Source of the DNA: Microcella daejeonensis
GTDB lineage: Bacteria > Actinomycetota > Actinomycetes > Actinomycetales > Microbacteriaceae
Assembly: GCF_026625045.1 (NCBI RefSeq)
Contig: NZ_CP113089.1
Location: forward strand, 2,656,090 to 2,720,089
Direction of reading: 5' to 3'
Length of the DNA: 64,000 nt
Of this stretch, positions 1-8,667 are shown in pieces. Each line of letters begins with the position of its first letter. The first letter of the stretch is position 1. Made by a program: the position numbers and the translations under genes. The notes under the pieces are model-generated. The model was not told the origin of the DNA. It did no database searches and was given only the letters and a program-made list of their open reading frames with translations.

Positions 1-1207
1 CGAGGCCCGGCCAGAACGGGATGGTCGGCTTCTGCCGCATCGACTCGTCGAACTCGGCGAAGACGAGCGTGCCGCGCGAGACCGTGAAGGGGCACACCGA
101 GTAGCCGTCGTACTGCGCCGTCGGCGGGGAGCCGCGCAGCGCGTCGACGATGTTGCGCGCGAGCGCCGTCGCCTGCGGCCGCAGCGCGCCGCCCGACTTC
201 GAGTTGCGGGTGGCGGCGGCGTCGCCGAGCCCCCACACCTCGGGATGCCGCGGGTGCTGCAGCGTGCGCGGGTCGACCTCGATGAAGCCGCCGGGGTCGT
301 CGGCGGCGGCGAGGCCGCTCTCGGCGATCCAGCTCGGAGCGGACTGTGGCGGCACGACGTGCAGCACGTCGTACTCGAGGCTCTCGACGGGGCCGGCAGC
401 GGCATCCCGCCCCGGGGCGGAGACGGGGCCGATCGCGACCGTGCGCGCGGCCGCGTCGACGCCGCGCAGCTCGGAGGAGAAGCGCACCTCGATGCCGTAC
501 TCGGCGACGTTCCGCTCGAGCTCGCGGTCGATCGCGGGGATGCCGAACATCGTCGGGTCGGGCAGCACGAGCACGACCCGGATCTCGTCGAGCACGCCCG
601 CGCGGCGCCAGGCGTCGCAGGCGAGGTACATGGGCTTCTGCGCCGCGCCGGCGCAGGAGGCGGGGCCGGGCGGCTGGGTGAAGACGACGGTGCCCGAGTG
701 CAGCTCCGACAGCAGCGGCGCGGCCTTCACCGCGAGCTCGAGCTCGTAGTTCGAGGCGACCTCGGGGGCGGCGATCGCCTCGGCGAGCCCCGGCACGGCA
801 TCCCATCGGCGCTGGATGCCCGGGCACACGATGAGCTGCTGGTACCCGATCGTGCCGCCCGAGGCGAGCGCGACCGTGCGCGCCCCCGGGTTCACCGACA
901 CGACCTCGTCGCGGATGCCGCCGACGCCGCGCGGCATCACCCGCGCCTGCGCGCGCACCGCATCGGCGGCGACGGCCGTGGCGCCCGCGATGTGGGAGAA
1001 CATCGGCTGGTAGCGGTGCTCGTCGCTCGGCTCGATGACGACGACGTCGCGGACTCCCCACCGGCGCAGGCGCCCGGCGACCGAGAGGCCGGCGTTACCG
1101 CCGCCGATGACGACGACCTGGTGGGCGATCATCGAGGAGGCGACGCCGCTCGAGCCGGGATCGGGATCGGGGGCGGTCACGGCAGCGTCGTCGGGGGCGG
1201 GGAGCAT
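1..1207 (-). CDS. sulfide:quinone oxidoreductase, type II-like (C-terminus beyond window)
   Basis: A flavoprotein of the SQR family, which oxidises sulfide and passes electrons to the membrane quinone pool. The 402 visible residues start with a poorly conserved tail, then a dinucleotide-binding strand and GGGNAG loop at residues 35-40 for FAD. The segment SCAGAAQKPMY (Cys185) and the segment YDGYSVCPF (Cys372) match the two segments around the redox cysteines of mitochondrial-type SQR, so the active-site pair appears intact. The ATG is preceded by TAGGGT with a 7-nt gap (1208-1214), a leaderless arrangement. The gene diverges from the membrane-protein gene at 1362. The reading frame is open to the window edge, so the last part of the protein is not visible. 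Family assignment is firm; physiological substrate is inferred. Confidence 0.85.
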   Translation of the reverse strand, partial: MLPAPDDAAVTAPDPDPGSSGVASSMIAHQVVVIGGGNAGLSVAGRLRRWGVRDVVVIEPSDEHRYQPMFSHIAGATAVAADAVRAQARVMPRGVGGIRDEVVSVNPGARTVALASGGTIGYQQLIVCPGIQRRWDAVPGLAEAIAAPEVASNYELELAVKAAPLLSELHSGTVVFTQPPGPASCAGAAQKPMYLACDAWRRAGVLDEIRVVLVLPDPTMFGIPAIDRELERNVAEYGIEVRFSSELRGVDAAARTVAIGPVSAPGRDAAAGPVESLEYDVLHVVPPQSAPSWIAESGLAAADDPGGFIEVDPRTLQHPRHPEVWGLGDAAATRNSKSGGALRPQATALARNIVDALRGSPPTAQYDGYSVCPFTVSRGTLVFAEFDESMRQKPTIPFWPGL

Positions 1208-1348
1208 GCGCCCGACCCTAGGCGGGGCGGCGCCGGGACGCGCCGGGCCGTACAGCGCGGGCACAGCCGCGGGGGCGGCAACCCTGGTCGCTTGATCGGG
1301 CAGTGCGCACCCCTGCAGGGTTGTCGCGCGAGATCCAGCGGCGCGGCG

Positions 1349-1354
1349 TAGCAT
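1349..1354 (+). promoter_or_regulatory. -10 element TAGCAT of a leaderless promoter
   Basis: TAGCAT ends 7 nt before the GTG at 1362, so transcription should begin at or next to the start codon. The divergent SQR gene has TAGGGT (acccta at 1215-1220 on the + strand) 7 nt before its ATG; both promoters therefore fit in the 154-bp gap. Confidence 0.6.
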
Positions 1355-1361
1355 CGCGGCT

Positions 1362-2048
1362 GTGAGCGACGATGCGACGCCGACCGAGCGGCAGACCCCC
1401 GAGACGGCGGGCTACGCGCACGGCTGGACGACCCGCTCGGCGAGCGTGCGCCAGACGCTGCTGCTCGCCGCCCTCGTCGCGACCGTCGTCGTCGGGCTCG
1501 CCTACCAGCTGGGCGCGGCCGAGACCTCGTTCGACCGCCCGGGCCAGCTGCTGCTGCTCTTCGTCGACCTCGCCCCGGTGCTCTGGTTCGCGGCCGCCCC
1601 GATCATCCTCCACGCGCTGCGCTGGCGGGCGATCGCCGAGCGGTTCCGCTGGGTCGTGATCGCGGCGATCATCGCGGCGAGCGTCGCCCTCGTCGGCCGA
1701 CTGACCATCGGCAACGAGAGCCTGCCGGCCGCCCTGCTCGACCCCTTCACGGCGGCCTTCGTCGTCGCGATCGGGGCCGCCGTGGCCTGGACGAGGGTGA
1801 GGGTGACCCGCATCGCCTCCGGCGACGACCGCGGCATCACCGTCGTCGGGCTCGCCCTCGGCTTCGCCGTCGCCGCGCTCGGCATCGCGCTCGGCTGGCT
1901 GCGGCTGCTGCTGGTCGGCCCCGTGGTGCCGCCCGGGATGCCCTCCGAGCCGATCGGCGGCATCTCCGTCACGCCGCTGCTCATCGCGGCGACCTTCGTC
2001 ATGGTCTCCGGCCTGTTCTGGCTCACCGACCGCACGCGCCGGCGCTGA
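1362..2048 (+). CDS. hypothetical multi-pass membrane protein
   Basis: A 228-residue protein with about 30 polar N-terminal residues followed by five or six hydrophobic helices (roughly residues 31-50, 60-87, 95-112, 125-145, 158-190 and 205-222) and a basic TDRTRRR tail. No catalytic motif or recognised family is visible. The GTG start is chosen because TAGCAT lies exactly 7 nt upstream. It is followed after 46 bp by the FAD oxidase gene, which has its own -10, so an operon is not required. Function unknown; integral membrane location is the only safe inference. Confidence 0.7.
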   Translation: MSDDATPTERQTPETAGYAHGWTTRSASVRQTLLLAALVATVVVGLAYQLGAAETSFDRPGQLLLLFVDLAPVLWFAAAPIILHALRWRAIAERFRWVVIAAIIAASVALVGRLTIGNESLPAALLDPFTAAFVVAIGAAVAWTRVRVTRIASGDDRGITVVGLALGFAVAALGIALGWLRLLLVGPVVPPGMPSEPIGGISVTPLLIAATFVMVSGLFWLTDRTRRR

Positions 2049-2094
2049 GAGCGACCCGGGGCGCTCCCGGCCCGCCCGACCGTAGGCTCGCAGG

Positions 2095-3462
2095 GTGACC
2101 GCCGCCGAGCATCCCGCCCTCGACGCCCTGCGCCGCGCTCTCGGGGATGCGCTCTCGACCGAGGCGAGCGATCTCGACGCGGCCCGCGGCGACTACTCGG
2201 GCCAGCGCTCGGAGTCGGCCCCGCTCGCCGTCGTGCACGCGCGCTCGGCCGCCGACGTGCAGGCCGCGCTGCGCATCGCGAGCGCGCACCGGCTGCCCGT
2301 CGTGCCCCGCGGCGCCGGCACCGGGCTCACCGGCGGCGCCATCGCGCGCGGCGGCGAGCTCGTCATCAGCACGGCGCGCATGACCCGCATCATCGCCATC
2401 GAGCCCGCCGACCAGCTCGCCGTCGTCGAACCCGGGGTGATCGTCGCCGACCTCGGAGCCGCCGTCGCCCCGCACGGGCTGTTCTACGCGCCCGACCCCG
2501 CGAGTCGGGCGATCTGCTCGATCGGCGGCACGATCGCGACGAACGCCGGCGGGCTGCTCTGCGCGAAGTACGGCGTCACCCGCGAGGCCGTGCTGGGCCT
2601 GACGGTCGTGCTCGCCGACGGCACCCTGCTCGAACTGGGGCACCGCACCGTCAAGGGCGTCACCGGCCTCGACCTCACGGCGCTCATGATCGGCAGCGAG
2701 GGCACCCTCGGCATCGTCGTCGAGGCGACGCTGCGCCTGCTGCCGCTGCCCGAGGGCGAGCCGGCGACGATCGCCGCGACGTTCCCGAGCGTCGTGTCGG
2801 CGGCGGAGGCATCGTCCGCGATCACGGCGGCGGGACTGCGCCCGGCCGCGATGGAGCTCATCGACCCCCTCGCGCTGCGACTCATCCGCGCGCACCTCGG
2901 GCTGCCCGCCGTCGCCGAGGGCAGCGCCTCGCTCATCGTGCAGACCGACGGCAGCGCGGCGGCCCGCGAGGCCGAGGCGGTGCTCGGCATCGTGCGCGCG
3001 CACGGCGGCGAGGCCTCGATCGCGCGCGATCGGCACGAGGGCGAGGGGATGCTCGCCGTGCGCGGCGCCTTCCACCCGGCCATGGCGGCCCAGGGCGAGG
3101 TGCTCATCGAGGACGTCTGCGTGCCGCGATCGCAGCTGCCCGCCATAGTGGCCGCGATCGAGCGCATCGGCGAGCGTCACGCGCTGCTCATCCCCTCGGT
3201 GGCGCACGCCGGCGACGGCAATCTGCACCCCAACATCATCTACACCGGCGACACGGTCCCCGAGCGGGTCTGGACGGCCGCGGGCGAGATCTTCGCCGCC
3301 GCCCTCGAGCTCGGCGGCACCCTCACCGGCGAGCACGGCATCGGCACGCTCAAGCGGCGCTGGCTCGGCGACGAGCTCGGCGAGCCGCAGCTCGAGCTGC
3401 AGCGGCGCATCAAGGCCGTCTTCGATCCGCTCGGCATCATGAACCCGGGCAAGGTGCTGTAG
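2095..3462 (+). CDS. FAD-binding oxidoreductase, GlcD / D-lactate dehydrogenase family
   Basis: 455 residues, the normal length for GlcD-type 2-hydroxyacid oxidases and cytochrome-linked D-lactate dehydrogenases. The N-terminal PCMH-type FAD domain contains PRGAGTGLTGGA at residues 71-82. The C-terminal FAD-oxidase cap contains HAGDGNLHP near residue 371 and GEHGIGTLKR near residue 412, both hallmark segments. It probably oxidises D-lactate, glycolate or a related 2-hydroxyacid and hands electrons to the respiratory chain; the sequence alone does not fix the substrate. The GTG is preceded by TAGGCT with a 6-nt gap, a leaderless start. Neighbouring SQR suggests nothing specific beyond shared electron-transfer chemistry. 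Confidence 0.85.
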   Translation: MTAAEHPALDALRRALGDALSTEASDLDAARGDYSGQRSESAPLAVVHARSAADVQAALRIASAHRLPVVPRGAGTGLTGGAIARGGELVISTARMTRIIAIEPADQLAVVEPGVIVADLGAAVAPHGLFYAPDPASRAICSIGGTIATNAGGLLCAKYGVTREAVLGLTVVLADGTLLELGHRTVKGVTGLDLTALMIGSEGTLGIVVEATLRLLPLPEGEPATIAATFPSVVSAAEASSAITAAGLRPAAMELIDPLALRLIRAHLGLPAVAEGSASLIVQTDGSAAAREAEAVLGIVRAHGGEASIARDRHEGEGMLAVRGAFHPAMAAQGEVLIEDVCVPRSQLPAIVAAIERIGERHALLIPSVAHAGDGNLHPNIIYTGDTVPERVWTAAGEIFAAALELGGTLTGEHGIGTLKRRWLGDELGEPQLELQRRIKAVFDPLGIMNPGKVL

Positions 3463-3498
3463 CCCCCGCCCGCGGGCCCGCGCCGCGATCGTGCGGGC

Positions 3499-4224
3499 TC
3501 AGCGCGGCAGCACGTCGCGCGCGACGTACACGCCGTTCGTCGAGACGCCGCCCGTCACCGGGTTGTCGAACGGCACGACGTGCCCCTCGACGTGCGCGAA
3601 CACCGCCCCCAGCACGGCGAGGAATGCCTCGTCGGGCTCGTCGTCGCTCCACAGGGCGAAGACCCCGTCCGGGTGCAGGTGGCGCGCCATGCGCCGCAGG
3701 CCCTCGACCGTGTAGAGGTCGGCGTGGCTGCGGTCGAGCGGGAAGCTCGGCGTGTGGTCGACGTCGAGCAGGATGGCGTGGGCGCGGGCGGGGAGCTCGT
3801 CGTGCGCTCCGGGCTCGCCGCGCACGAGGGCGAAGAAGTCGGCGTGCACGAGGCGCGTGCGCGGGTCGTCGACGAGGCGCGGGGAGACCGGTAGCAGCCG
3901 GGCCCGGTGCCAGTCGATGACGGCGGGCAGGGCATCCACCACCGCCATGGAGCGCACGCGCTCGTCGCGGAGGGCGGCGATCGCGGTGTAGCCGAGCCCG
4001 AGACCGCCGACGATGACGTCGAGGTCGCGGGCGTCGGGCGCGAGGGCCGCGAGACCGAGCCGGCTGAGCTCCTCCTCGGCGACGGTGAAGAGGCTCGACA
4101 TGAGGTACTCCTCGCCGAGCTTCACCTCGTAGACCTCGGCGTCGACGGAGGGCTCGTGGCGGCGGCGCAGCGTCAGCTCGCCCATGGCGGTGTCGACCCA
4201 GGCCAGCTCTTCGAAGCGGTGCAT
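3499..4224 (-). CDS. spermidine synthase-like methyltransferase-fold protein
   Basis: 241 residues with the Rossmann fold of the polyamine aminopropyltransferase family. A nucleotide-binding stretch VIVGGLGLGYTA lies at residues 70-81, followed by AVVDALP and HADFFALV strands and a LLDVDHTP segment near residue 152. Actinobacterial members of this group are often annotated spermidine synthase but many lack proof of polyamine production, so a generic call is safer. The ATG has TAGGCT 6 nt upstream (leaderless). It is convergent with the FAD oxidase gene (36 bp apart) and lies 9 bp upstream of the stop side of the response regulator gene, transcribed in the same direction. Confidence 0.7.
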   Translation of the reverse strand: MHRFEELAWVDTAMGELTLRRRHEPSVDAEVYEVKLGEEYLMSSLFTVAEEELSRLGLAALAPDARDLDVIVGGLGLGYTAIAALRDERVRSMAVVDALPAVIDWHRARLLPVSPRLVDDPRTRLVHADFFALVRGEPGAHDELPARAHAILLDVDHTPSFPLDRSHADLYTVEGLRRMARHLHPDGVFALWSDDEPDEAFLAVLGAVFAHVEGHVVPFDNPVTGGVSTNGVYVARDVLPR

Positions 4225-4233
4225 CAGGCCAGC

Positions 4234-4926
4234 CTAGGTCGCGGCGGGGCGCCCGCCCTCGGCATCGGCGGCGAGCCCGTGGCGGTGGGCGAAGACGACG
4301 AGCTGCACGCGGTCGCGCAGCCCGAGCTTGGCGAGCACGCTGCTGAGGTGCGTCTTGACGGTCGACTCGCTGAGGAACAGCGCCGTGCCGATCTCGGCGT
4401 TGCTCAGGCCCGTGGCCGCCGCGTCGAAGACCGCGCGCTCGCGCTCGGTGAGGGTCGCCATCGAGGCGGGCGCCTCGGGCGCGGCGGAGGCCGCCGTCAG
4501 CAGGGCGCTGAGGTCGCCGGCGGCGAGCACGGGGCTGCCCCCGTGCACCGCGCGCACGGCCGAGCAGAGGAACTCGGGGCTCGTGTCCTTCAGCAGGAAC
4601 CCGCTCGCGCCGTACTGGATGGCCGCCCGCGCCTGCTCGTCGAGGGCGAAGGTCGTGAGCACGATGACCCTCAGCGGCGAGCGGCGGTCGGCGGCCCGCT
4701 CGGGGCTGAACAGGCGCCGGGTCGCCTCGACGCCGCTCATCTCGGGCATCCGCACGTCCATGAGCACGATGTCGGCGGCGAGGCCGTCGAGCAGCGCGAG
4801 CGCCTCGACCCCGTTCCCCGCCTGCCCGACGACCGTCATGTCGGGCTGGGCGTCGATCGCCGCCGCGACCCCCGCCCGGAACAGCGGCTGGTCGTCGACG
4901 AGCACGACCCTGATCGGCTCGCTCAT
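4234..4926 (-). CDS. NarL/FixJ-family response regulator (TCS 1)
   Basis: A 230-residue DNA-binding response regulator. The receiver domain has DDQ at 11-13 and the phospho-acceptor Asp57 in LMDVRMP, with the conserved Thr and Lys further on. A LuxR-type HTH with LTERERAVFDAAATGLSNAE and SESTVKTHLSSVLAKL occupies the last 65 residues. The start ATG overlaps the stop of the upstream histidine kinase by four bases (ATGA), so kinase and regulator are translationally coupled. It is expected to control the divergent ABC exporter at 6322-8561, an arrangement common in antimicrobial-peptide or envelope-stress sensing; the stimulus is unknown. Confidence 0.9.
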   Translation of the reverse strand: MSEPIRVVLVDDQPLFRAGVAAAIDAQPDMTVVGQAGNGVEALALLDGLAADIVLMDVRMPEMSGVEATRRLFSPERAADRRSPLRVIVLTTFALDEQARAAIQYGASGFLLKDTSPEFLCSAVRAVHGGSPVLAAGDLSALLTAASAAPEAPASMATLTERERAVFDAAATGLSNAEIGTALFLSESTVKTHLSSVLAKLGLRDRVQLVVFAHRHGLAADAEGGRPAAT

Positions 4927-6170
4927 GCCGCTCCCTCCGTCGACACCGGCAGCGGGATGCTCGCCCGCCCCGTCATCGTCCCCTCCACCAGCTCCATCTC
5001 GAGCGACCCGCCCACCTCGGCGAGCCGGGATCGCATGCCGGGCACCCCCTGGCCGCCCGAGCCGGAGGCGGAGCCGGCCTCCTGCGCCGGCGCCCCGGTC
5101 GCCACGGCGTTGCGCACGACGATGACGAGCGCCTCCGCCGTCCAGTAGCGGTCGAGCCGCAGCTCGCCGGAGCGGTCGCCGTGCTTGAGCGCGTTGGTGA
5201 GCAGCTCCTGCGTCACGCGGTAGGCGACGCCGGCGGCGTCGGCGGGGAGCGCGCGGCGCGGCCCGTGCTCGCCCCGCACGAGAGCGGGGCGCGCGGCGGC
5301 GACGTCGTCGATGAGACGGTCGAGGTCGTCGAGGGTCATCGATGCGGTCGCCTCGGGGGCGTCGAGGTCGGTCGTGCGCTCGAGCACCCGGCGCACATCG
5401 GTGAGCGAGCGGCGGGCGGTCCCGGCGATCGTGTCGACCGCGGCGAGCACCGCGTCGGGCTCGCGCTCGTAGAGGAACCGCACCGACTCGGCCTGGGCGA
5501 TGATGACGGCGAGCGAATGGCCGACGATGTCGTGCACGTCGCGGGCGAGCGCCGTGCGCTGGGCGCTGAGGTCGGCGATCTGCTGCGAGCGCCGCGCCTC
5601 GCGCTCGGCCTCGGCCTGCCGCAGCCGCGTCTCCTTCGCGGTCGCCGCCGTGCGCCCGAGCAGCCCGAGCAGCCACGGCACGGCGAGCACGACGACGAGC
5701 ACGACGGTCGTGATGAGCAGCTGCACGACCGCCGTCGACGGCGCCTGCGATCGCACTCCCGAGACGACCCAGGATCCGATGAGCAGCAGGTAGGCGATGG
5801 CGAGGAGGGCGCCGGCTCCGACCGAGAGGCCGCTCAGCAGCAGCACGGGGCGCGAGCCGTAGCGCGCGGCGCCGTAGAGCACGAGCAGCAGCCCGAGCTG
5901 CAGCACGGAGGCGTCGAGCAGGCCCGCCATGTGCACGAGGGTCGAGGCCCAGGCGAGACCGAGGGCTGCGGCAGGCAGCACCCGGCGCACGGTGACGCCG
6001 ACCCCGAGCAGCAGCGCGCCGAGCACCGCCGCGACGCCCGCGAGAGGGCTCGACGAGGGGTCGCCTAACCCCAAGGGTCCCGAGACTCCTAGCACCCCGA
6101 GCAGCAGCAGAGCGGCGAGCCCGTCGACGACGAGGCGCTGCGTGCGGCGGTGCCGCTCGTCGGGGGTCAT
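4923..6170 (-). CDS. DesK/NarL-type sensor histidine kinase (TCS 1)
   Basis: 415 residues. About five or six hydrophobic helices fill residues 14-172 with no large extracellular domain, suggesting sensing within or at the membrane. A HisKA_3 dimerisation domain follows with the phospho-accepting His213 in ARDVHDIVGHSL, then an HATPase domain with the N box ELLTNALKHG and a GQGVPGMRSR G box. The start ATG was chosen because it begins just ahead of the first helix and has CAGACT 6 nt upstream. Open frame extends further upstream, but that part overlaps the divergent ABC gene and is noncoding. Partner of the response regulator immediately downstream. Confidence 0.88.
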   Translation of the reverse strand: MTPDERHRRTQRLVVDGLAALLLLGVLGVSGPLGLGDPSSSPLAGVAAVLGALLLGVGVTVRRVLPAAALGLAWASTLVHMAGLLDASVLQLGLLLVLYGAARYGSRPVLLLSGLSVGAGALLAIAYLLLIGSWVVSGVRSQAPSTAVVQLLITTVVLVVVLAVPWLLGLLGRTAATAKETRLRQAEAEREARRSQQIADLSAQRTALARDVHDIVGHSLAVIIAQAESVRFLYEREPDAVLAAVDTIAGTARRSLTDVRRVLERTTDLDAPEATASMTLDDLDRLIDDVAAARPALVRGEHGPRRALPADAAGVAYRVTQELLTNALKHGDRSGELRLDRYWTAEALVIVVRNAVATGAPAQEAGSASGSGGQGVPGMRSRLAEVGGSLEMELVEGTMTGRASIPLPVSTEGAA

Positions 6171-6214
6171 GAGCCCAGTCTGGCGAAGAGGCGCGGCGGG
6201 GGCATCCACCGCGC

Positions 6215-6232
6215 GTACCGGTCGAGCGGTAC
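6215..6232. promoter_or_regulatory. inverted repeat GTACCG-N6-CGGTAC between TCS 1 and its exporter
   Basis: A perfect 6-bp inverted repeat with a 6-bp centre lies in the 151-bp divergent region between the kinase gene and the ABC exporter genes, about 90 bp upstream of the exporter -10. Position and symmetry fit a response-regulator operator; binding is inferred, not shown. Confidence 0.4.
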
Positions 6233-6321
6233 TCGCGTGCCGGGAGGGCGGCACCGACGGCGGTCGCCTCAGCCCTCGCGGCCGATGCTGCGGGATGCTG
6301 CGCGCTCCTAGCGTCGTCGGC

Positions 6322-7164
6322 ATGAACCTCCACACCTCCTCCGCAGCGGCCTCCCCGGCCCCCGCCCCCGCGCCCTCCCGTCGCGTCCCCGTCGCCCGCA
6401 CTCTCGGCGTCTCCCGCATGTTCGGCACCGGATCGAGCGTCGTGCACGCCGTCGAGGGCGTCACCGTCTCGTTCGAGCGCGGCGTGCTCTCGGCCGTGAT
6501 CGGACCGAGCGGGTCGGGCAAGACCACCCTCATGCACCTGCTCGCCGGCCTCGACTCCCCCACCGTCGGCTCCGTCGAGCTCGACGGCGTCGCGCTCGAC
6601 GGGCTCGACGACACGCGCCTCGCGGCGCTGCGGCACGAGCGCACCGGCTTCGTCTTCCAGTCGTTCAACCTCATGCCGGCCCTCACGGCGCTCGAGAACA
6701 TCCGCCTGCCCGAGACCCTCGGCCGCCGGGTGCGGCGGAACGATCGGGCGTGGGAGCAGCAGCTCGTCGCCCGCCTGGGCATCGCGCCCCTGCTCGACCG
6801 GCGGCCCGGCGAGCTGTCGGGCGGCCAGCAGCAGCGGGTCGCCATCGCCCGCGCGCTCGCCCACCGGCCCGCGGTCGTCTTCGCGGACGAGCCGACCGGC
6901 AACCTCGACATGCGCACGAGCGGCGAGGTGCTCGCCCTGCTCTCGGAGCTCGTGACCGAGAGCGACTGCGGCATCGTCATGGTCACCCATGATCCGGTCG
7001 CCGCGAGTCACGCCGGCCGCGTCGTCGCCCTGCGCGACGGCCGCATCGTGAGCGACACCGGTGCCCGCAGCGCCGCGCAGCTCGCCGCGGTCATGCTCGG
7101 CAGCACGGCGACCGCCGGCGGCTCCGGTTTCGCCGACATCGGCGCGACGGCGGTCGAGCGATGA
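6322..7164 (+). CDS. ABC transporter ATP-binding protein, MacB/LolD type
   Basis: 280 residues with a Pro/Ala-rich N-terminal extension of about 25 residues. The Walker A motif GPSGSGKTT is at 61-69, the Q-loop is in VFQSFNLMP, the signature LSGGQQQRVAIARAL is near residue 165, Walker B is VVFADEPTGNLD and the switch His is in VTHD. These are the features of ATPases that drive FtsX/MacB-type permeases. The ATG has TAGCGT 7 nt upstream (leaderless). Its stop overlaps the permease start by four bases (ATGA). Divergent from TCS 1, which probably controls it. Likely role: export of, or resistance to, a peptide or drug at the cell envelope. Confidence 0.9.
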   Translation: MNLHTSSAAASPAPAPAPSRRVPVARTLGVSRMFGTGSSVVHAVEGVTVSFERGVLSAVIGPSGSGKTTLMHLLAGLDSPTVGSVELDGVALDGLDDTRLAALRHERTGFVFQSFNLMPALTALENIRLPETLGRRVRRNDRAWEQQLVARLGIAPLLDRRPGELSGGQQQRVAIARALAHRPAVVFADEPTGNLDMRTSGEVLALLSELVTESDCGIVMVTHDPVAASHAGRVVALRDGRIVSDTGARSAAQLAAVMLGSTATAGGSGFADIGATAVER

Positions 7165-8561
7165 CCGGCCGCGCCGGTCTGATCGCGGCGATGACCGTGG
7201 TCGTGCTCAGCGCCTTCTACGGCGTGCTGCTGCTCATCACCACGAGCCTCATCTCGGCGGGCATCCTCACCACCGGGTTCGGCGACAACGCCGCCACGGT
7301 CTTCGTGCTCTCCGTGCTCGCGGTGGCCTTCATCGTCGTCGCGGTCGTCGTCGGGTCGACCACGATCTCGAGCGCGTTCACGCTCGTCACCGCCTCCCGG
7401 GTGCGCGAGATCGCCCTGCGACGGCTGCTCGGCGCCTCGGCCGAGCAGGAGCGCCGCCGCATCGCCCGTCAGGGCGCCGTCATGGGAGCCGCCGGCGCGG
7501 CAGCGGGAGCGGCCCTCGCGGTGCTCGCGGGTTTCGGCATGCTCGCCATCGGCCGGGGCGCGGACGGCGAGGGTCTGCTGGCGGAGGCGGGACCGATCGA
7601 CGTGCTCTACCCCCTCGCGATCGTGCCGGCCATGGCGGTCGCCGCCACGACGGCGATCGCGGCGTGGCGCGGCTCGCGAGGGGTGCTCGCCGCGCAGCCG
7701 GTGCTCGCGCTCGGCGCCGCGGCGACGCACGAGTCCGGAGCGACCGGCGATGAGCGCGTGCGCATCACCGCGCCCTCCGTCATCCTGCTCAGCGCCGGCG
7801 CCCTCCTGCTGGCGGTGACCGGCGTGCTCGGGGCCCTCACCCCCCTCGCCGTCCTCGTCGGCCTCCTCGGCGGGGTGCTGCTCGTCATCGGCGTCATCAT
7901 GAGCATCGGGGGGATCCTGCCGCACCTGTTCCGTCTGCTCACCCGCCTCCTGCCGCGCGGCGGATCCGGCGGTGCAGCGCGGCGCAGCCTCGCGCAGACC
8001 CCGGTGCGCGCCGCTCGGGCCTCACTCGGCGTCGTGCTGAGCACGGCCGTGGTCGCGATGTTCGCGACCGGCACGGCGATCTTCGAGGCGTCCATCATCG
8101 ACAAGTACTACGGCACCGGCGATGAGGCGGAGGTCGCCGAGATCCTCACCGGCATCCTCGCCGTGGTCGGCGCGCTCGTCTCGGTGATCGCCCTCATCTC
8201 GGCCATCGGGCTGACGACGACGGTGGCCCTCACCACCCGGCTGAGGGCGCGCGAGATCGCGACGGGTCGCGTTCTCGGGCAGAGCCGTCGGGATGCCGTG
8301 CGCGCGATCCTCGTCGAGACCGCGGTCGTCTGCACGAGCGCGGCCGTCGCCGGCCTGCTGCTCGGGGCGGCGCTCGGCTGGGTCGGCGCCCAGAGCGTGC
8401 TCGCCTCCGCGCTCGACGGGGGGATCGTGCCGCTGGTGATCCCGCCGGCCCTCGTGGTCGGGCTCCTCGTCGCGACGATCGCCCTCGGTCTCGTGGCGAG
8501 CGCCTCCCCCGGGCGCTTCGTGCTCGCCGACTCCCCGGCGAGGGCGTTCGCGCGCGCGTGA
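7161..8561 (+). CDS. FtsX-like ABC transporter permease
   Basis: 466 residues. The order of hydrophobic segments fits two FtsX-type modules: one helix at about 7-30, then a helix pair with a cytoplasmic VREIALRRLLGAS segment, and a repeat of the same pattern at the C-terminus with RAREIATGRVLGQSR. The R-E-I-A-x-x-R-x-L-G element is the typical coupling region of MacB/FtsX permeases. It lacks a long extracytoplasmic domain, so it belongs to the compact actinobacterial exporters. Translation is coupled to the ATPase gene through an ATGA overlap. A strong hairpin at 8612-8652 ends the operon. Confidence 0.85.
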   Translation: MTGRAGLIAAMTVVVLSAFYGVLLLITTSLISAGILTTGFGDNAATVFVLSVLAVAFIVVAVVVGSTTISSAFTLVTASRVREIALRRLLGASAEQERRRIARQGAVMGAAGAAAGAALAVLAGFGMLAIGRGADGEGLLAEAGPIDVLYPLAIVPAMAVAATTAIAAWRGSRGVLAAQPVLALGAAATHESGATGDERVRITAPSVILLSAGALLLAVTGVLGALTPLAVLVGLLGGVLLVIGVIMSIGGILPHLFRLLTRLLPRGGSGGAARRSLAQTPVRAARASLGVVLSTAVVAMFATGTAIFEASIIDKYYGTGDEAEVAEILTGILAVVGALVSVIALISAIGLTTTVALTTRLRAREIATGRVLGQSRRDAVRAILVETAVVCTSAAVAGLLLGAALGWVGAQSVLASALDGGIVPLVIPPALVVGLLVATIALGLVASASPGRFVLADSPARAFARA

Positions 8562-8611
8562 CCGGCACGGCCCGCGGCCCTGCCGGGAAGCGGCCCTGCC
8601 TGCCGGTGAAC

Positions 8612-8652
8612 GACGACGCCCCGACCCGCGATCAGCGGGTCGGGGCGTCGTC
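8612..8652. terminator. bidirectional terminator hairpin
   Basis: A perfect 18-bp stem (8612-8629 with 8635-8652) and a 5-nt loop lie between the converging ABC permease and BCCT genes. Both flanking genes point toward it, so it can serve both transcripts. Confidence 0.85.
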
Positions 8653-8667
8653 ATGGGTGCGCCGGGC

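Noticed and set aside
245..1351. Long + strand frame antisense to the SQR gene
   Set aside because: Asp/Arg/Gly-rich mirror of a high-GC gene; the opposite strand encodes a full flavoprotein.
4927..7011. Open frame on the minus strand continuing far upstream of the TCS 1 response regulator
   Set aside because: It is the third frame over the kinase and divergent ABC genes; Arg/Ala/Pro-rich with no fold, and both overlapped genes have full family motifs.
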